A stretch of DNA of 64,000 bases from Dermatemys mawii (lineage: Eukaryota > Chordata > Testudines > Dermatemydidae): positions 20,909,626 to 20,973,625 of the forward strand of contig ML677334.1 of assembly GCA_007922305.1 (NCBI GenBank). Reading direction: 5' to 3'. Of the stretch, positions 60,101 through 62,904 are shown piece after piece. How positions within the stretch are numbered: the stretch's first letter is position 1; each line of letters begins with the position of its first letter. The notes beneath the pieces are model-generated. The model was not told the origin of the DNA and made no database searches. It saw nothing but the letters and a program-made list of their open reading frames with translations. Made by a program: the position numbers and the translations under genes.

Positions 60101-61640
60101 CGGGAGTTCAAGCACATTGAGCTTGGGAGGGTGGGAGCAGCCTCCTTTGCTGGAGTTCAGCCACGCTGAGCTCCAGAAGAGTGGGGAAGGGGGGGTGGGC
60201 CAGGAGCAGATTCCCTCGCCGGAGCTCATGCAGGATGGATCTGCCCACAGGTCGTAGTTTGCCCACCCCTGGTGTAATATATTTGACACTTAGAAGAGTG
60301 TTAATCTGTAGATTTCAAAACACTACCAGTATCCATAAGGATTATTATCCTCCATTCATAAATGGAGTAGCTGAGGCACAGAGAGTATTAAATGACCAGC
60401 CTAGGATTTTTTCATTGTACTTTGATAGTTTGTGTTTAATATTGTAAATATAAATAATGGTAAATTAATCGAAGTAGTAGGCAGGTTAATGGGTACACAT
60501 TTATTACACTAATCATTATAGTTCATTACCGCTTGATAAGACTTTGGGGAATTTATCAGGAATTGCAAATTTCATTCTTAATAAGATATTGACTTTCTTC
60601 ACACCTCACTATGGTAATTTATCCTCAGAAAGTATTCATTTTTAAAAAACTTTGCTAATGATCGTCCTGAACTGTCTTCTGAGATAGGAAAATATTTTCT
60701 GCATTTTTCAGGCAGGGAAGCTGAGGAACTTAAGTGACTTGCACACAGTTGCACATAAAGTCACCCTCAGAGCTGAGTTTATAATTTGGGAGTTTCTATC
60801 TGAGAAAAACTAGACATTGCCTCTCTCCCAGCTATCATATTGGTGCATCAGTCTCATGGACCAACAGCCTGATATAACTTAATTCAATATCTGTTTTGAA
60901 CCGTATTTGATTATTTAAAACAAAATAATTGAAGAATAGAGATGACTTAAAATATTTCAAATTATATGCAGAAATGATTTTGAGTTCTGTCAGTCTTTGG
61001 TTTAGTTTAATTTGGAGGATGGAAATGCATTTGTTTAATATCTGTTTTGCTTCCTTTGCTTGAGTGTTAAAACCAAATTCTTCAGCCAGTTTCATATGAA
61101 AGTGAAGATTTTGGTTTTATGGTGGTCATCATTTTTAACAGGTTACTAGAAAAAAAACAGTAAAATGCAGAAACCACTTCTTGGAAAGCTGTTTGTGGCT
61201 TACTTTTTGGAATGGGATCTGAATCACAGATCTGTATTAGTCACAATTATTCCAGTGAATACTTTCAGACAACAGAGCCCATAAGAAAAAGTGCCCTTAT
61301 TGAATCATTGCACGCAGTGTTAACCAGTTTTTTGGATTTTGTTTACAAAACTATTTGTTAGTTATATTTTATTTATCAGCATGCTTATCATATGACTGTT
61401 GTCATTCAAGACAACAGAACATTTTCCATGATCAAAATATGTATAAACATCATAATGCACAGTTATCCCAGATATTTCCTAATTACTGTTCATTTTTCTT
61501 TCTTAAAACATCTCTTGATTTAGGAGCAAAGGCTTTTAGTTGTACTCAGTAATTGCTGCTACCTGGAACGTCATACTTTCATAAATATCGCTGAACACTT
61601 TGAGAAACATAGCTTCCAAGGAGTTGAAAAAATAACTCAA
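6072..61640 (+). CDS. EXOC2: EXOC2 (exocyst subunit Sec5), central part, 16 exons
   Basis: Sec5 is a core subunit of the octameric exocyst, which tethers secretory vesicles to the plasma membrane and is controlled by Ral GTPases. The exons listed separately join to 1580 nt with matching phases at every junction and no stop. The peptide follows vertebrate Sec5 from about residue 221 ([16 protein letters not shown]) to about residue 747 ([15 protein letters not shown]), judged against remembered human EXOC2. It covers much of the helical, CATCHR-type rod of the protein. The N-terminal IPT/Ral-binding domain and the C-terminal fifth lie outside the window. No residues are missing between consecutive exons, so no internal exon was overlooked. 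Identification is very secure; exact residue numbers are approximate. Confidence 0.97.
6148..6261 (+). promoter_or_regulatory. EXOC2: Duplicated splice-donor sequence
   Basis: The 19-nt string AAACAGTAAGTTTTGTCCT occurs at 6148-6166, spanning the exon 1 donor, and again at 6243-6261. The second copy supplies an equally good GTAAGT donor 95 nt downstream. Using it would lengthen the exon by 95 nt, shift the frame and run into a TAG at 6239-6241. The repeat is seen directly; use of the second site is untested. Confidence 0.7.
6283..6362. repeat. Ancient dispersed repeat fragment (L3/MIR-like)
   Basis: Contains the pattern 'gggacctgatgctgcatcc...ttgaaatccatgg...ttcaataggtacgggatcag'. The two ends are imperfectly complementary. 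This 'TTGAAGTCAATGG' type of palindromic fragment recurs many times in the window. The family name is tentative. Confidence 0.45.
7970..8045. repeat. Ancient dispersed repeat fragment (L3/MIR-like)
   Basis: Shows 'tttgattcggcacccattg' and 'cccattgacttcagcatta', the same CATTGAAGTCA / TTGACTTCA theme as the fragments at 6283, 9312 and 21815. Heavily decayed. Confidence 0.4.
9312..9392. repeat. Ancient dispersed repeat fragment (L3/MIR-like)
   Basis: Shows 'ggtcttgcatcttgaaggg', 'aatgggagttttattgttga' and 'aaacaggatcagaccctta', matching the recurrent fragment type noted at 6283. Decayed, no coding capacity. Confidence 0.4.
10053..10198 (+). CDS. EXOC2: EXOC2 exon 2 of window
   Basis: The 146-bp exon encodes (R)[18 protein letters not shown] through [15 protein letters not shown], about residues 248-296. 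The acceptor is CTTAAAATAG|GGGC; its weak pyrimidine run is followed directly by the exon. The donor is AAG|GTAAAA. It ends in phase 0. The sequence appears identical to remembered human Sec5 here, consistent with strong constraint on this helical part. Confidence 0.97.
10199..10304 (+). other. EXOC2: EXOC2 short intron (106 bp)
   Basis: GT-AG intron from GTAAAATGC to TTATTTTAAAG. At 106 bp it is by far the shortest intron in the window, where the median is several kilobases. No repeat is inserted in it. Confidence 0.95.
10305..10386 (+). CDS. EXOC2: EXOC2 exon 3 of window
   Basis: The 82-bp exon encodes [18 protein letters not shown] through TEVQVFKK plus the first base of a Tyr codon. The acceptor is TTTAAAG and the donor is AAAT|GTAAGA. 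It is continuous with exons 2 and 4 in frame. Confidence 0.97.
10387..11345 (+). other. EXOC2: EXOC2 intron (959 bp)
   Basis: GT-AG intron from GTAAGATTTG to TTTTTTCATAG. It has no recognised repeat or gene. Overlapping frames at 10463-10798 (+) and 10906-11241 (-) have no motif. Confidence 0.9.
11346..11448 (+). CDS. EXOC2: EXOC2 exon 4 of window
   Basis: The 103-bp exon encodes (Y)[18 protein letters not shown] through [14 protein letters not shown](R), about residues 324-358. The acceptor is TTTTCATAG and the donor is ATAAG|GTGATC. Both boundary codons are split and are completed by the neighbouring exons. Confidence 0.97.
12200..12400. mobile_element. Decayed MITE-like repeat
   Basis: Has 'ctgctacacag' near the left and 'cgctatctacat' near the right, with an interior of 'gcacacttgggctt', 'ttcagagcccaagctacagc'. 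It resembles the reptile MITEs whose ends read TGTCTACAC and whose interior repeats GAGCCC/GGGCTC. Terminal repeats are eroded, so limits are approximate. Confidence 0.45.
12590..12720. repeat. Ancient dispersed repeat fragment (L3/MIR-like)
   Basis: Contains 'gagccattgaagtcaatgg' and 'aactacttacgtg' and ends 'gctgaattggatcg', the recurrent old-repeat pattern also seen at 48485 and 51295. Confidence 0.5.
13040..13255. mobile_element. Decayed MITE-like repeat
   Basis: 'attgtctacactga' near the left and 'cttaatgtagatggag' near the right look like eroded complementary ends, with 'gtgtaactataatgatatgg' and 'tataccagtgcaattttt' inside. Resembles a turtle MITE with TCTACAC ends. No coding capacity; limits approximate. 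Confidence 0.4.
14598..14716 (+). CDS. EXOC2: EXOC2 exon 5 of window
   Basis: The 119-bp exon encodes (R)[19 protein letters not shown] through [14 protein letters not shown](G), about residues 359-397. The acceptor is TTTTACAG. The exon must end after AAAAG at 14716 because the Gly codon is finished by GC at the start of exon 6. The intron therefore starts with GCAAGA, not GT. No GT donor nearby keeps the frame. Confidence 0.95.
14717..14722 (+). promoter_or_regulatory. EXOC2: GC splice donor (GC-AG intron)
   Basis: The junction reads AAAAG|GCAAGA. GC donors in U2-type introns usually have a strong match to AG|GCAAGT, and this one differs only at the last position. The reading frame and the Lys-Gly-Asn peptide across the junction fix the site. 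Confidence 0.9.
19645..19785 (+). repeat. MIR-like SINE fragment
   Basis: Shows 'ccctaagtgacttgcaaat' and 'acagtgacttgaaccta', with 'gttaatgccataactac' further on. This fits the MIR-type core in which AAGTGACTTGCCCA is followed by a CAGAGC...GAACC segment. Decayed. Confidence 0.5.
21815..21890. repeat. Ancient dispersed repeat fragment (L3/MIR-like)
   Basis: Contains 'gggtgaaatgctggtcac', 'attgaaatcaatagt' and 'cccactggcttcagttg', the imperfect palindrome typical of the other old fragments in the window. Confidence 0.45.
22249..22273. repeat. (TA)n microsatellite
   Basis: An uninterrupted run of about 12 TA units. Confidence 0.95.
25400..27180 (+). pseudogene. DIRS copy A, gag-like region
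   Basis: This is a GC-richer block with short in-frame pieces and repeated stops. The beginning (GCCTGGTTCTC, TGTGCCTGGAGGCAATCC, CAGAAGTGTGACTTC) resembles the Cys-rich start of DIRS first ORFs. No intact frame longer than 90 codons remains. Assignment rests on position ahead of the RT and on remembered family sequence. Confidence 0.6.
27340..27870 (+). pseudogene. DIRS copy A, reverse transcriptase remnant
   Basis: Frame pieces read [19 protein letters not shown], then [13 protein letters not shown], a stop, then DVYFHI. Next comes [17 protein letters not shown] and, at 27737-27748, YLDY in place of the catalytic YLDD. The order and spacing fit DIRS RTs. The stop after LALNL and the lost Asp make it non-functional. 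Confidence 0.85.
28840..29430 (+). pseudogene. DIRS copy A, tyrosine recombinase remnant
   Basis: Readable pieces across several frames are [14 protein letters not shown] with [13 protein letters not shown] (the box I region, where the expected Arg is lost before VGEIRA), then KDPKIVCL / NCLSCLQ, and [19 protein letters not shown]. The last piece fits the recombinase end, with the nucleophilic Tyr at 29371-29373. Only fragments are left. Confidence 0.7.
29486..29850 (+). repeat. DIRS copy A right terminal region
   Basis: CTAGAGTGAAGCACTCATAG...CTTGAAGAAG at 29488 and CTAGAGTGGACACCCTTAGG...CTCGAAGAAC at 29780 are two versions of the same stretch. DIRS elements repeat terminal sequence in this way next to the right inverted repeat. 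The element stops about 120 bp before the exon 6 acceptor. Confidence 0.65.
29974..30099 (+). CDS. EXOC2: EXOC2 exon 6 of window
   Basis: The 126-bp exon encodes (G)[17 protein letters not shown] through [16 protein letters not shown](T), about residues 398-439. This Ser-rich stretch is a variable loop compared with the flanking helices. It differs from remembered human Sec5 at several sites, more than the other exons. The acceptor is CTTTTTCAG and the donor is GACA|GTAAGC. Confidence 0.96.
31015..31964 (+). mobile_element. hAT element 3' relic, copy 2, with 3' terminal repeat
   Basis: Frames at 31042-31266 and 31270-31464 carry the C-terminal half of a hAT transposase: [19 protein letters not shown], then after one stop [19 protein letters not shown] and [16 protein letters not shown] second break precedes the dimerisation region. 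The right end is AATCTCTTGACAGCCCTG, whose complement CAGGGCTGTCAAG is a known type of hAT terminus. No matching left terminus is present, so the copy is 5'-truncated. It is closely related to 5098-5930 and in the same orientation. Confidence 0.8.
34730..34925 (+). repeat. MIR-like SINE fragment
   Basis: 'ccattttgcagagaatgaaa' followed by 'ctaaggcttcgctaatgaaa', 'gtgagatcacactgaaag' and 'attcagatctccca' follows the MIR layout (TTTTACAGATGAGGAAACTGAGG...CAGGTCTCC). Decayed but the order is preserved. Confidence 0.6.
35302..35426 (+). CDS. EXOC2: EXOC2 exon 7 of window
   Basis: The 125-bp exon encodes (T)[18 protein letters not shown] through [18 protein letters not shown], about residues 439-480. 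The first residues (HRKAPQQ) differ from the remembered human protein, while FVEKLTKL and the rest are conserved. The acceptor is CCTCTTAG and the donor is GAG|GTATGA. Ends in phase 0. Confidence 0.97.
36069..36101. repeat. (CA)-rich simple repeat
   Basis: TATATATGTA followed by ACACACACACA, an AACCC interruption and ACACACAG. Confidence 0.9.
36245..37008 (+). mobile_element. G-rich non-autonomous hAT-type element, copy A (764 bp)
   Basis: The ends are CAGGGATGGGCAAAC and GTTTGCCCATGCCTG, an inverted pair typical of hAT elements. The interior 36480-36920 is extremely G-rich on the + strand, built of imperfect repeats of a GGGGGTGGATAGGGG / GGAGTCCTGGGG type. The right 85 bp match, in reverse complement, the left end of copy B at 59469. 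The 8-bp flanks (GAAAATAT and AGCTATAT) agree only partly, so a target duplication is not demonstrated here. There is no transposase; the long frames in this block are by-products of the skewed composition. Confidence 0.8.
39820..39848. repeat. Small perfect hairpin
   Basis: GCACCTCTCACC (39820-39831), loop TACTG, then the exact complement GGTGAGAGGTGC (39837-39848). No associated gene. It could be the core of an old palindromic repeat. Confidence 0.85.
40253..40321 (+). CDS. EXOC2: EXOC2 exon 8 of window
   Basis: The 69-bp exon encodes [19 protein letters not shown] then NDFK, 23 whole codons. This is a charged linker segment. The acceptor is TTTACAAG and the donor is AAG|GTAAGC. Both edges are in phase 0, so skipping it would keep the frame. 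Confidence 0.96.
40322..41060 (+). other. EXOC2: EXOC2 intron (739 bp)
   Basis: GT-AG intron, acceptor ATGCTGTGACAG. It has a poly-T/poly-A block near 40697-40717 and no other recognised element. Confidence 0.9.
41061..41218 (+). CDS. EXOC2: EXOC2 exon 9 of window
   Basis: The 158-bp exon encodes [20 protein letters not shown] through [15 protein letters not shown](R), about residues 504-556. The acceptor is GTGACAG and the donor is AAG|GTAACT. It is continuous in frame with exons 8 and 10. Confidence 0.97.
41925..42085 (+). mobile_element. CR1 LINE 3' end
   Basis: Reads 'gcaactgtcggaagacaag', 'caggctagatggaccattg', 'gtctgacccctaggatggc' and ends 'tttttatgttcttaattctt'. This is the 3' untranslated end of reptile CR1 LINEs. 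The body of the element is missing, as is usual for 5'-truncated CR1 copies. Confidence 0.7.
42400..42620 (-). repeat. Old LINE 3' tail (CR1/L3-like), antisense
   Basis: Contains 'tcacccctaggagtgctgat', 'gtacaaacacagaacaaaag' and 'gccccaaagagccttcaat'. The reverse complement of the first part (GCACAATGTGG...CTAGGGGTGACC) matches the + strand fragment at 50215-50305 in layout. Family name tentative. Confidence 0.55.
42897..43018 (+). CDS. EXOC2: EXOC2 exon 10 of window
   Basis: The 122-bp exon encodes (R)[18 protein letters not shown] through [15 protein letters not shown](D), about residues 556-597. The acceptor is CTTCCAG and the donor is GAAG|GTAATA. Both boundary codons are split and match the neighbours. 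Confidence 0.97.
43516..45005 (-). mobile_element. CR1 LINE, antisense to EXOC2
   Basis: The + strand reads as a reverse-complemented CR1 from its 3' end inward: 'taaggccaaaagggacc', 'ccaatagttaatcatcctc', 'cagctatgggtttttgtt', and 'atttttaaatacaaatgtc' towards the right. On the minus strand 44317-44054 reads [18 protein letters not shown] and [18 protein letters not shown], the segment of CR1 ORF2 after the RT core. Stops and indels are frequent. It overlaps in content with the sense CR1 at 62905-64000. Confidence 0.8.
45062..45255 (+). repeat. DIRS copy B left inverted terminal repeat
   Basis: See the element entry. It shares GGAGCCCCCTGGAGTGGC, GCTCTATATACGA and TTCAGTTCCTTCT, in inverted order, with 48240-48430. 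Confidence 0.85.
45570..46090 (+). pseudogene. DIRS copy B, reverse transcriptase
   Basis: [18 protein letters not shown] is read in one frame, then after a shift near 45635 [38 protein letters not shown] and [13 protein letters not shown]. The catalytic YLDD is intact at 46016-46027 ([11 protein letters not shown]) but in another frame, so a small deletion lies just before it. DIRS RTs normally have about ten more residues there. The product would be inactive. Confidence 0.88.
46400..46760 (+). pseudogene. DIRS copy B, RNase H
   Basis: [16 protein letters not shown] (first Asp at 46433-46435), [10 protein letters not shown] with the Glu, a TAA at 46556, then [14 protein letters not shown] (Asp at 46604-46606). 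After a frameshift near 46665 comes [15 protein letters not shown]. All four acidic motifs of a retroelement RNase H can be seen, but one stop and one shift break the frame. Confidence 0.88.
46840..47072 (+). pseudogene. DIRS copy B, region between RNase H and recombinase
   Basis: The open frame ending at 47072 reads [35 protein letters not shown] and [17 protein letters not shown]. This conserved block follows RNase H in DIRS elements and has been described in the family as related to Dam-type methylases. I see no clear methylase catalytic motif. A remnant of the same block is present in copy A at 28190-28375 ([19 protein letters not shown]). Confidence 0.65.
47470..48087 (+). pseudogene. 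DIRS copy B, tyrosine recombinase
   Basis: Box I is in [18 protein letters not shown] (Arg in TSTR), followed by a stop near 47616. A reopened frame 47617-48087 holds [33 protein letters not shown] with the H-x-x-R pair (His 47908-47910, Arg 47917-47919), [14 protein letters not shown] and the Tyr of HYAIV at 48016-48018. The order R, H-x-x-R, Y is that of a tyrosine recombinase, which joins the circular DNA copy to the genome. One stop separates the two parts. Confidence 0.88.
48240..48430 (-). repeat. DIRS copy B right inverted terminal repeat
   Basis: Inverted partner of 45062-45255. The inner stretch at 48118-48185 (GGAATTGATATGAGCAAGCA) is repeated at 48400-48420 (GGAATAGATATGAGCACCAC), the usual DIRS duplication of terminal sequence inside the right end. 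Confidence 0.85.
48485..48595. repeat. Ancient dispersed repeat fragment (L3/MIR-like)
   Basis: 'catgagtaatcctatgtgag', 'agtggaactactcacttgc' and 'gtgcttcagtgctttactg' match the recurrent old fragment at 12590 and 51295. It starts right after DIRS copy B. Confidence 0.5.
49054..49875. repeat. Long inverted repeat, family not recognised
   Basis: The left arm (about 49054-49286) and the right arm (about 49648-49875) are reverse complements of each other, by eye about 80-85% identical with a few indels. They include a perfect 41-bp match (49117-49157 with 49775-49815) and a perfect 27-bp match (49220-49246 with 49689-49715). The spacer is about 360 bp and has no arm-like sequence or coding motif. 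No TG...CA ends, hAT-type ends or target duplication are obvious. It is either a foldback/MITE element or two copies of one short repeat in opposite orientation. Confidence 0.85.
50215..50305 (+). repeat. Old LINE 3' tail (CR1/L3-like)
   Basis: 'caacacctagcacaatggag', 'tcctgattctgactgagg' and 'attataaatattttac' follow the layout GCACAATGGGGCCCTGATC...AATAATAA of an old LINE tail. It is the sense partner of 42400-42620. Confidence 0.55.
50768..50829 (+). CDS. EXOC2: EXOC2 exon 11 of window
   Basis: The 62-bp exon encodes (D)[20 protein letters not shown], about residues 597-617. The acceptor is TTTTTACAG and the donor is CTG|GTGGGT, which is weaker than the other donors here. It ends in phase 0. 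Confidence 0.95.
51295..51435. repeat. Ancient dispersed repeat fragment (L3/MIR-like)
   Basis: 'gtcagtgggactactaacat', 'ctcatgtgagtaaagctttg' and 'gctagatttagtgc' match the recurrent fragment at 12590 and 48485. Confidence 0.5.
52900..53065 (+). repeat. MIR-like SINE fragment
   Basis: 'ggttggggaaacggaagtg', 'aagtgacttaccctaagcta', 'cacaaagggtaaagggcaga' and 'tggagctgaacttcaaag' follow the MIR core order. Confidence 0.6.
53480..53545. repeat. Ancient palindromic repeat fragment
   Basis: 'aatcctggccctattagtca' is roughly complementary to 'ttgactacagtggggccagg' 40 bp further on. Same type as the fragment at 55545. Confidence 0.45.
53899..53979 (+). CDS. EXOC2: EXOC2 exon 12 of window
   Basis: The 81-bp exon encodes [19 protein letters not shown] then DCKPGEAS, 27 whole codons, about residues 618-644. 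The acceptor is CTTTCAG and the donor is AGT|GTAAGT. Both edges are in phase 0. Confidence 0.97.
53980..55134 (+). other. EXOC2: EXOC2 intron (1.2 kb)
   Basis: GT-AG intron, acceptor TGTTTCTTCAG. Around 54450-54545 is a faint old repeat ('ggacctgatgccacaaggtt', 'ccactgacttcaggaagac'). Otherwise nothing recognised. Frames at 54942-55177 overlap exon 13 by chance. Confidence 0.85.
55135..55194 (+). CDS. EXOC2: EXOC2 exon 13 of window
   Basis: The 60-bp exon encodes [20 protein letters not shown], 20 whole codons. The acceptor is TTCTTCAG and the donor is CAG|GTAATT. It is symmetric in phase 0, so skipping would keep the frame. Confidence 0.96.
55195..56104 (+). other. EXOC2: EXOC2 intron (910 bp)
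   Basis: GT-AG intron, acceptor ATTATTTGATAG. Contains the palindromic old repeat at 55545-55620 and nothing else recognised. Confidence 0.9.
55545..55620. repeat. Ancient palindromic repeat fragment
   Basis: 'gagctggtataaattggcat' is the approximate complement of 'agctgtgccagcttacagct' downstream, with 'caattgcagtcagtgg' at the centre. This is the clearest example of the old palindromic fragments scattered through the window. Confidence 0.55.
56105..56166 (+). CDS. EXOC2: EXOC2 exon 14 of window
   Basis: The 62-bp exon encodes [20 protein letters not shown] plus two bases of a His codon completed by exon 15. The acceptor is TTGATAG and the donor is CACA|GTAAGT. LDGDAD differs slightly from the remembered human sequence in this acidic loop. 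Confidence 0.95.
56167..57537 (+). other. EXOC2: EXOC2 intron (1.4 kb)
   Basis: GT-AG intron, acceptor AAATATTTTCAG. No recognised repeat or gene; frames at 56775-57151 and 57198-57470 have no motif. Confidence 0.85.
57538..57604 (+). CDS. EXOC2: EXOC2 exon 15 of window
   Basis: The 67-bp exon encodes (H)[18 protein letters not shown] then SLSS, about residues 687-708. The acceptor is TATTTTCAG and the donor is TCC|GTAAGT. It ends in phase 0 before EQRLL of exon 16. Confidence 0.96.
57781..58125 (+). pseudogene. GIY-YIG endonuclease domain of the Penelope-like element
   Basis: The frame is open for about 115 codons. [15 protein letters not shown] supplies the GIY position (VIY), [20 protein letters not shown] the YIG position (LIG), the conserved Arg in KRINGH and a following His. 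[19 protein letters not shown] contains the expected catalytic Glu. After that the Lys-rich end runs to a stop at 58123-58125. The domain is complete in motifs, but the reverse transcriptase is missing, so this is a fragment. Confidence 0.85.
58311..58385. repeat. (TA)/(CA)/(GATA) simple repeats in the Penelope tail
   Basis: TATATATACACACACGCGCA and CACACACACA, followed by GATAGATAGATATACATATA. Lies inside the element's 3' tail. Confidence 0.85.
58595..58675. repeat. Ancient palindromic repeat fragment
   Basis: 'aactgacatagctctgttga', 'tgtcaatgaaggtagcacta' and 'taccaattcaggatctggcc', the same type as 55545. Confidence 0.45.
59469..60272 (-). mobile_element. G-rich non-autonomous hAT-type element, copy B (804 bp), inverted
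   Basis: The ends are AGGGATGGGCAAAC and GTTTGCCCACCCCTGG. It is flanked by a perfect 8-bp direct repeat TGTAATAT (59461-59468 and 60273-60280), the target-site size of hAT transposition. The + strand is C-rich (runs of CCCCC around 59640-59900), so the G-rich strand is opposite to copy A. Its left 80 bp match the right end of copy A in reverse complement. The right part has about three 55-60 bp units beginning GGGAGCAGCCTCC, and a (CA)n run at 59958-59973. No transposase is encoded. Confidence 0.88.
60340..60410 (+). repeat. MIR-like SINE fragment
   Basis: 'cataaatggagtagctgagg' then 'cacagagagtattaaatgac' and 'cagcctaggatttt' follow the MIR core (GAAACTGAGGCACAGAGAGG). Short. Confidence 0.55.
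60690..60800 (+). repeat. MIR-like SINE fragment
   Basis: 'tcaggcagggaagctgagg', 'aacttaagtgacttgcacac' and 'ctcagagctgagtttataat' keep the MIR core order. It lies 300 bp from the one at 60340. Confidence 0.6.
61524..61640 (+). CDS. EXOC2: EXOC2 exon 16 of window
   Basis: The 117-bp exon encodes [20 protein letters not shown] through [15 protein letters not shown], 39 whole codons, about residues 709-747. The acceptor is TTGATTTAG and the donor is CAA|GTAAGC. The next exon is beyond the window. Confidence 0.97.
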
Positions 61641-62632
61641 GTAAGCAAGAATATTAAAATGAAATTGCTAAAGATGTATCATTATTTTGTCTGGAAAGTT
61701 TTTTTTCTTTTGCTTTTCACAGGTATTAAATTAAGTATTTGTACAATCACTCAGAATATATATTACTTGACCCTCCTACAAGTGAGTGGGATTTTAAGAA
61801 TCAGTTAAAAAGCAATAATAATAGTAGTAATTAATATGTCTGTGTGTTTGTTTGTGGTTTAAATAAATAGCCTAGCAAATGTGATTACTTGTTAAAGACT
61901 TGTATGTTCATAGGCATTGTTTATCTGATTTCTAAGTAAAGCTTTTTAATGTCACTGTGTTTTCTTGATGCAAAGAATAAAAAGATCATAATCTCAAAAT
62001 GCATTTGATAGATTAAATAATCTAGTAATCTCTACCACTTGACAGCTCTTGTTCATAAACTAGATCAGGGATTTTTTTTTCAAAGAACGAAAATGTCAAG
62101 GTGGGCGGCTATAGATGTCTCATTTTCCTGCCTTTTTGTAATGATTAATCATTTTTTATGAGAAATGTTATGACTTAGAATCTTTATGGCCATATAGTTG
62201 GTTTATTTCCAGAAATGGTTGTTGTTTGAAAGTAAAATGTTATCTCTTCCAGTACAGAGTATTTCTCTACAAACTGATGCTTCTACTACACAATGAATTC
62301 TCATAGCCATTCGAGTCAATGTGTTTAGACTTTTGTGGCTGGAATAATTTTGAATATCATTCAAATGGGGTTTGAAATTATTTGCATTGTTGTTATAGTA
62401 TACAAAATTTCTCTAGATTTCTCCCTTCATGCTCAACAATACTGAAATGCTTAATAAAGTGCTGACTTAGGTACTGGTAATGAGGTGACTTTGTAGGCAA
62501 ATGAAGTGCCCGTTATATATTCATCAACTGATCTTGAACAGACACACAAAATCTGATATTTTTATAAAGAACAAAATTCAAATATTGAAGTAATTTAAAA
62601 TCTACATTAACCCTTTAATGACCATGGACAAT

Positions 62633-62848
62633 CAGGGCCAGCACTAGCCAATAGGTGACCTAGGCGACCGAAGCTATTGGCTGCAATTCAGCGGTGGAGG
62701 CTGCTTGCTGATTTCGATGCTGGTGGCAATTCGGCGGCAGTTCAACACTGCGGAAGCCACCAGCAGCAATTCGGCGGCAGCAGCTTCTCCACCTTTTTTT
62801 ATTTTTTCTTCACCACCTAGAGCAGCAAAAAAGCTGGCACCGCTCCTG
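62633..62848. mobile_element. Small hAT-type MITE (216 bp) with perfect target duplication
   Basis: Flanked by TGGACAAT on both sides (62625-62632 and 62849-62856), an 8-bp target duplication. The left end CAGGGCCAGCACTAG is loosely mirrored by CTGGCACCGCTCCTG at the right. The inside repeats CAATTCGGCGGCAG three times in varied form, then a T-rich run. No coding capacity. It resembles abundant turtle elements with CAGGGCC ends. Confidence 0.82.
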
Positions 62849-62904
62849 TGGACAATGCAGTACTGTACATAAAGTACATATATACAGTACTAGATGGTAT
62901 ATAT

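Larger units (their letters stand above)
57605..61523 (+). other. EXOC2: EXOC2 intron (3.9 kb)
   Basis: GT-AG intron, acceptor TCTTGATTTAG. It contains the Penelope-like fragment (57779-58500), the inverted G-rich hAT-type element (59469-60272) and MIR-like pieces at 60340-60410 and 60690-60800. Confidence 0.85.
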
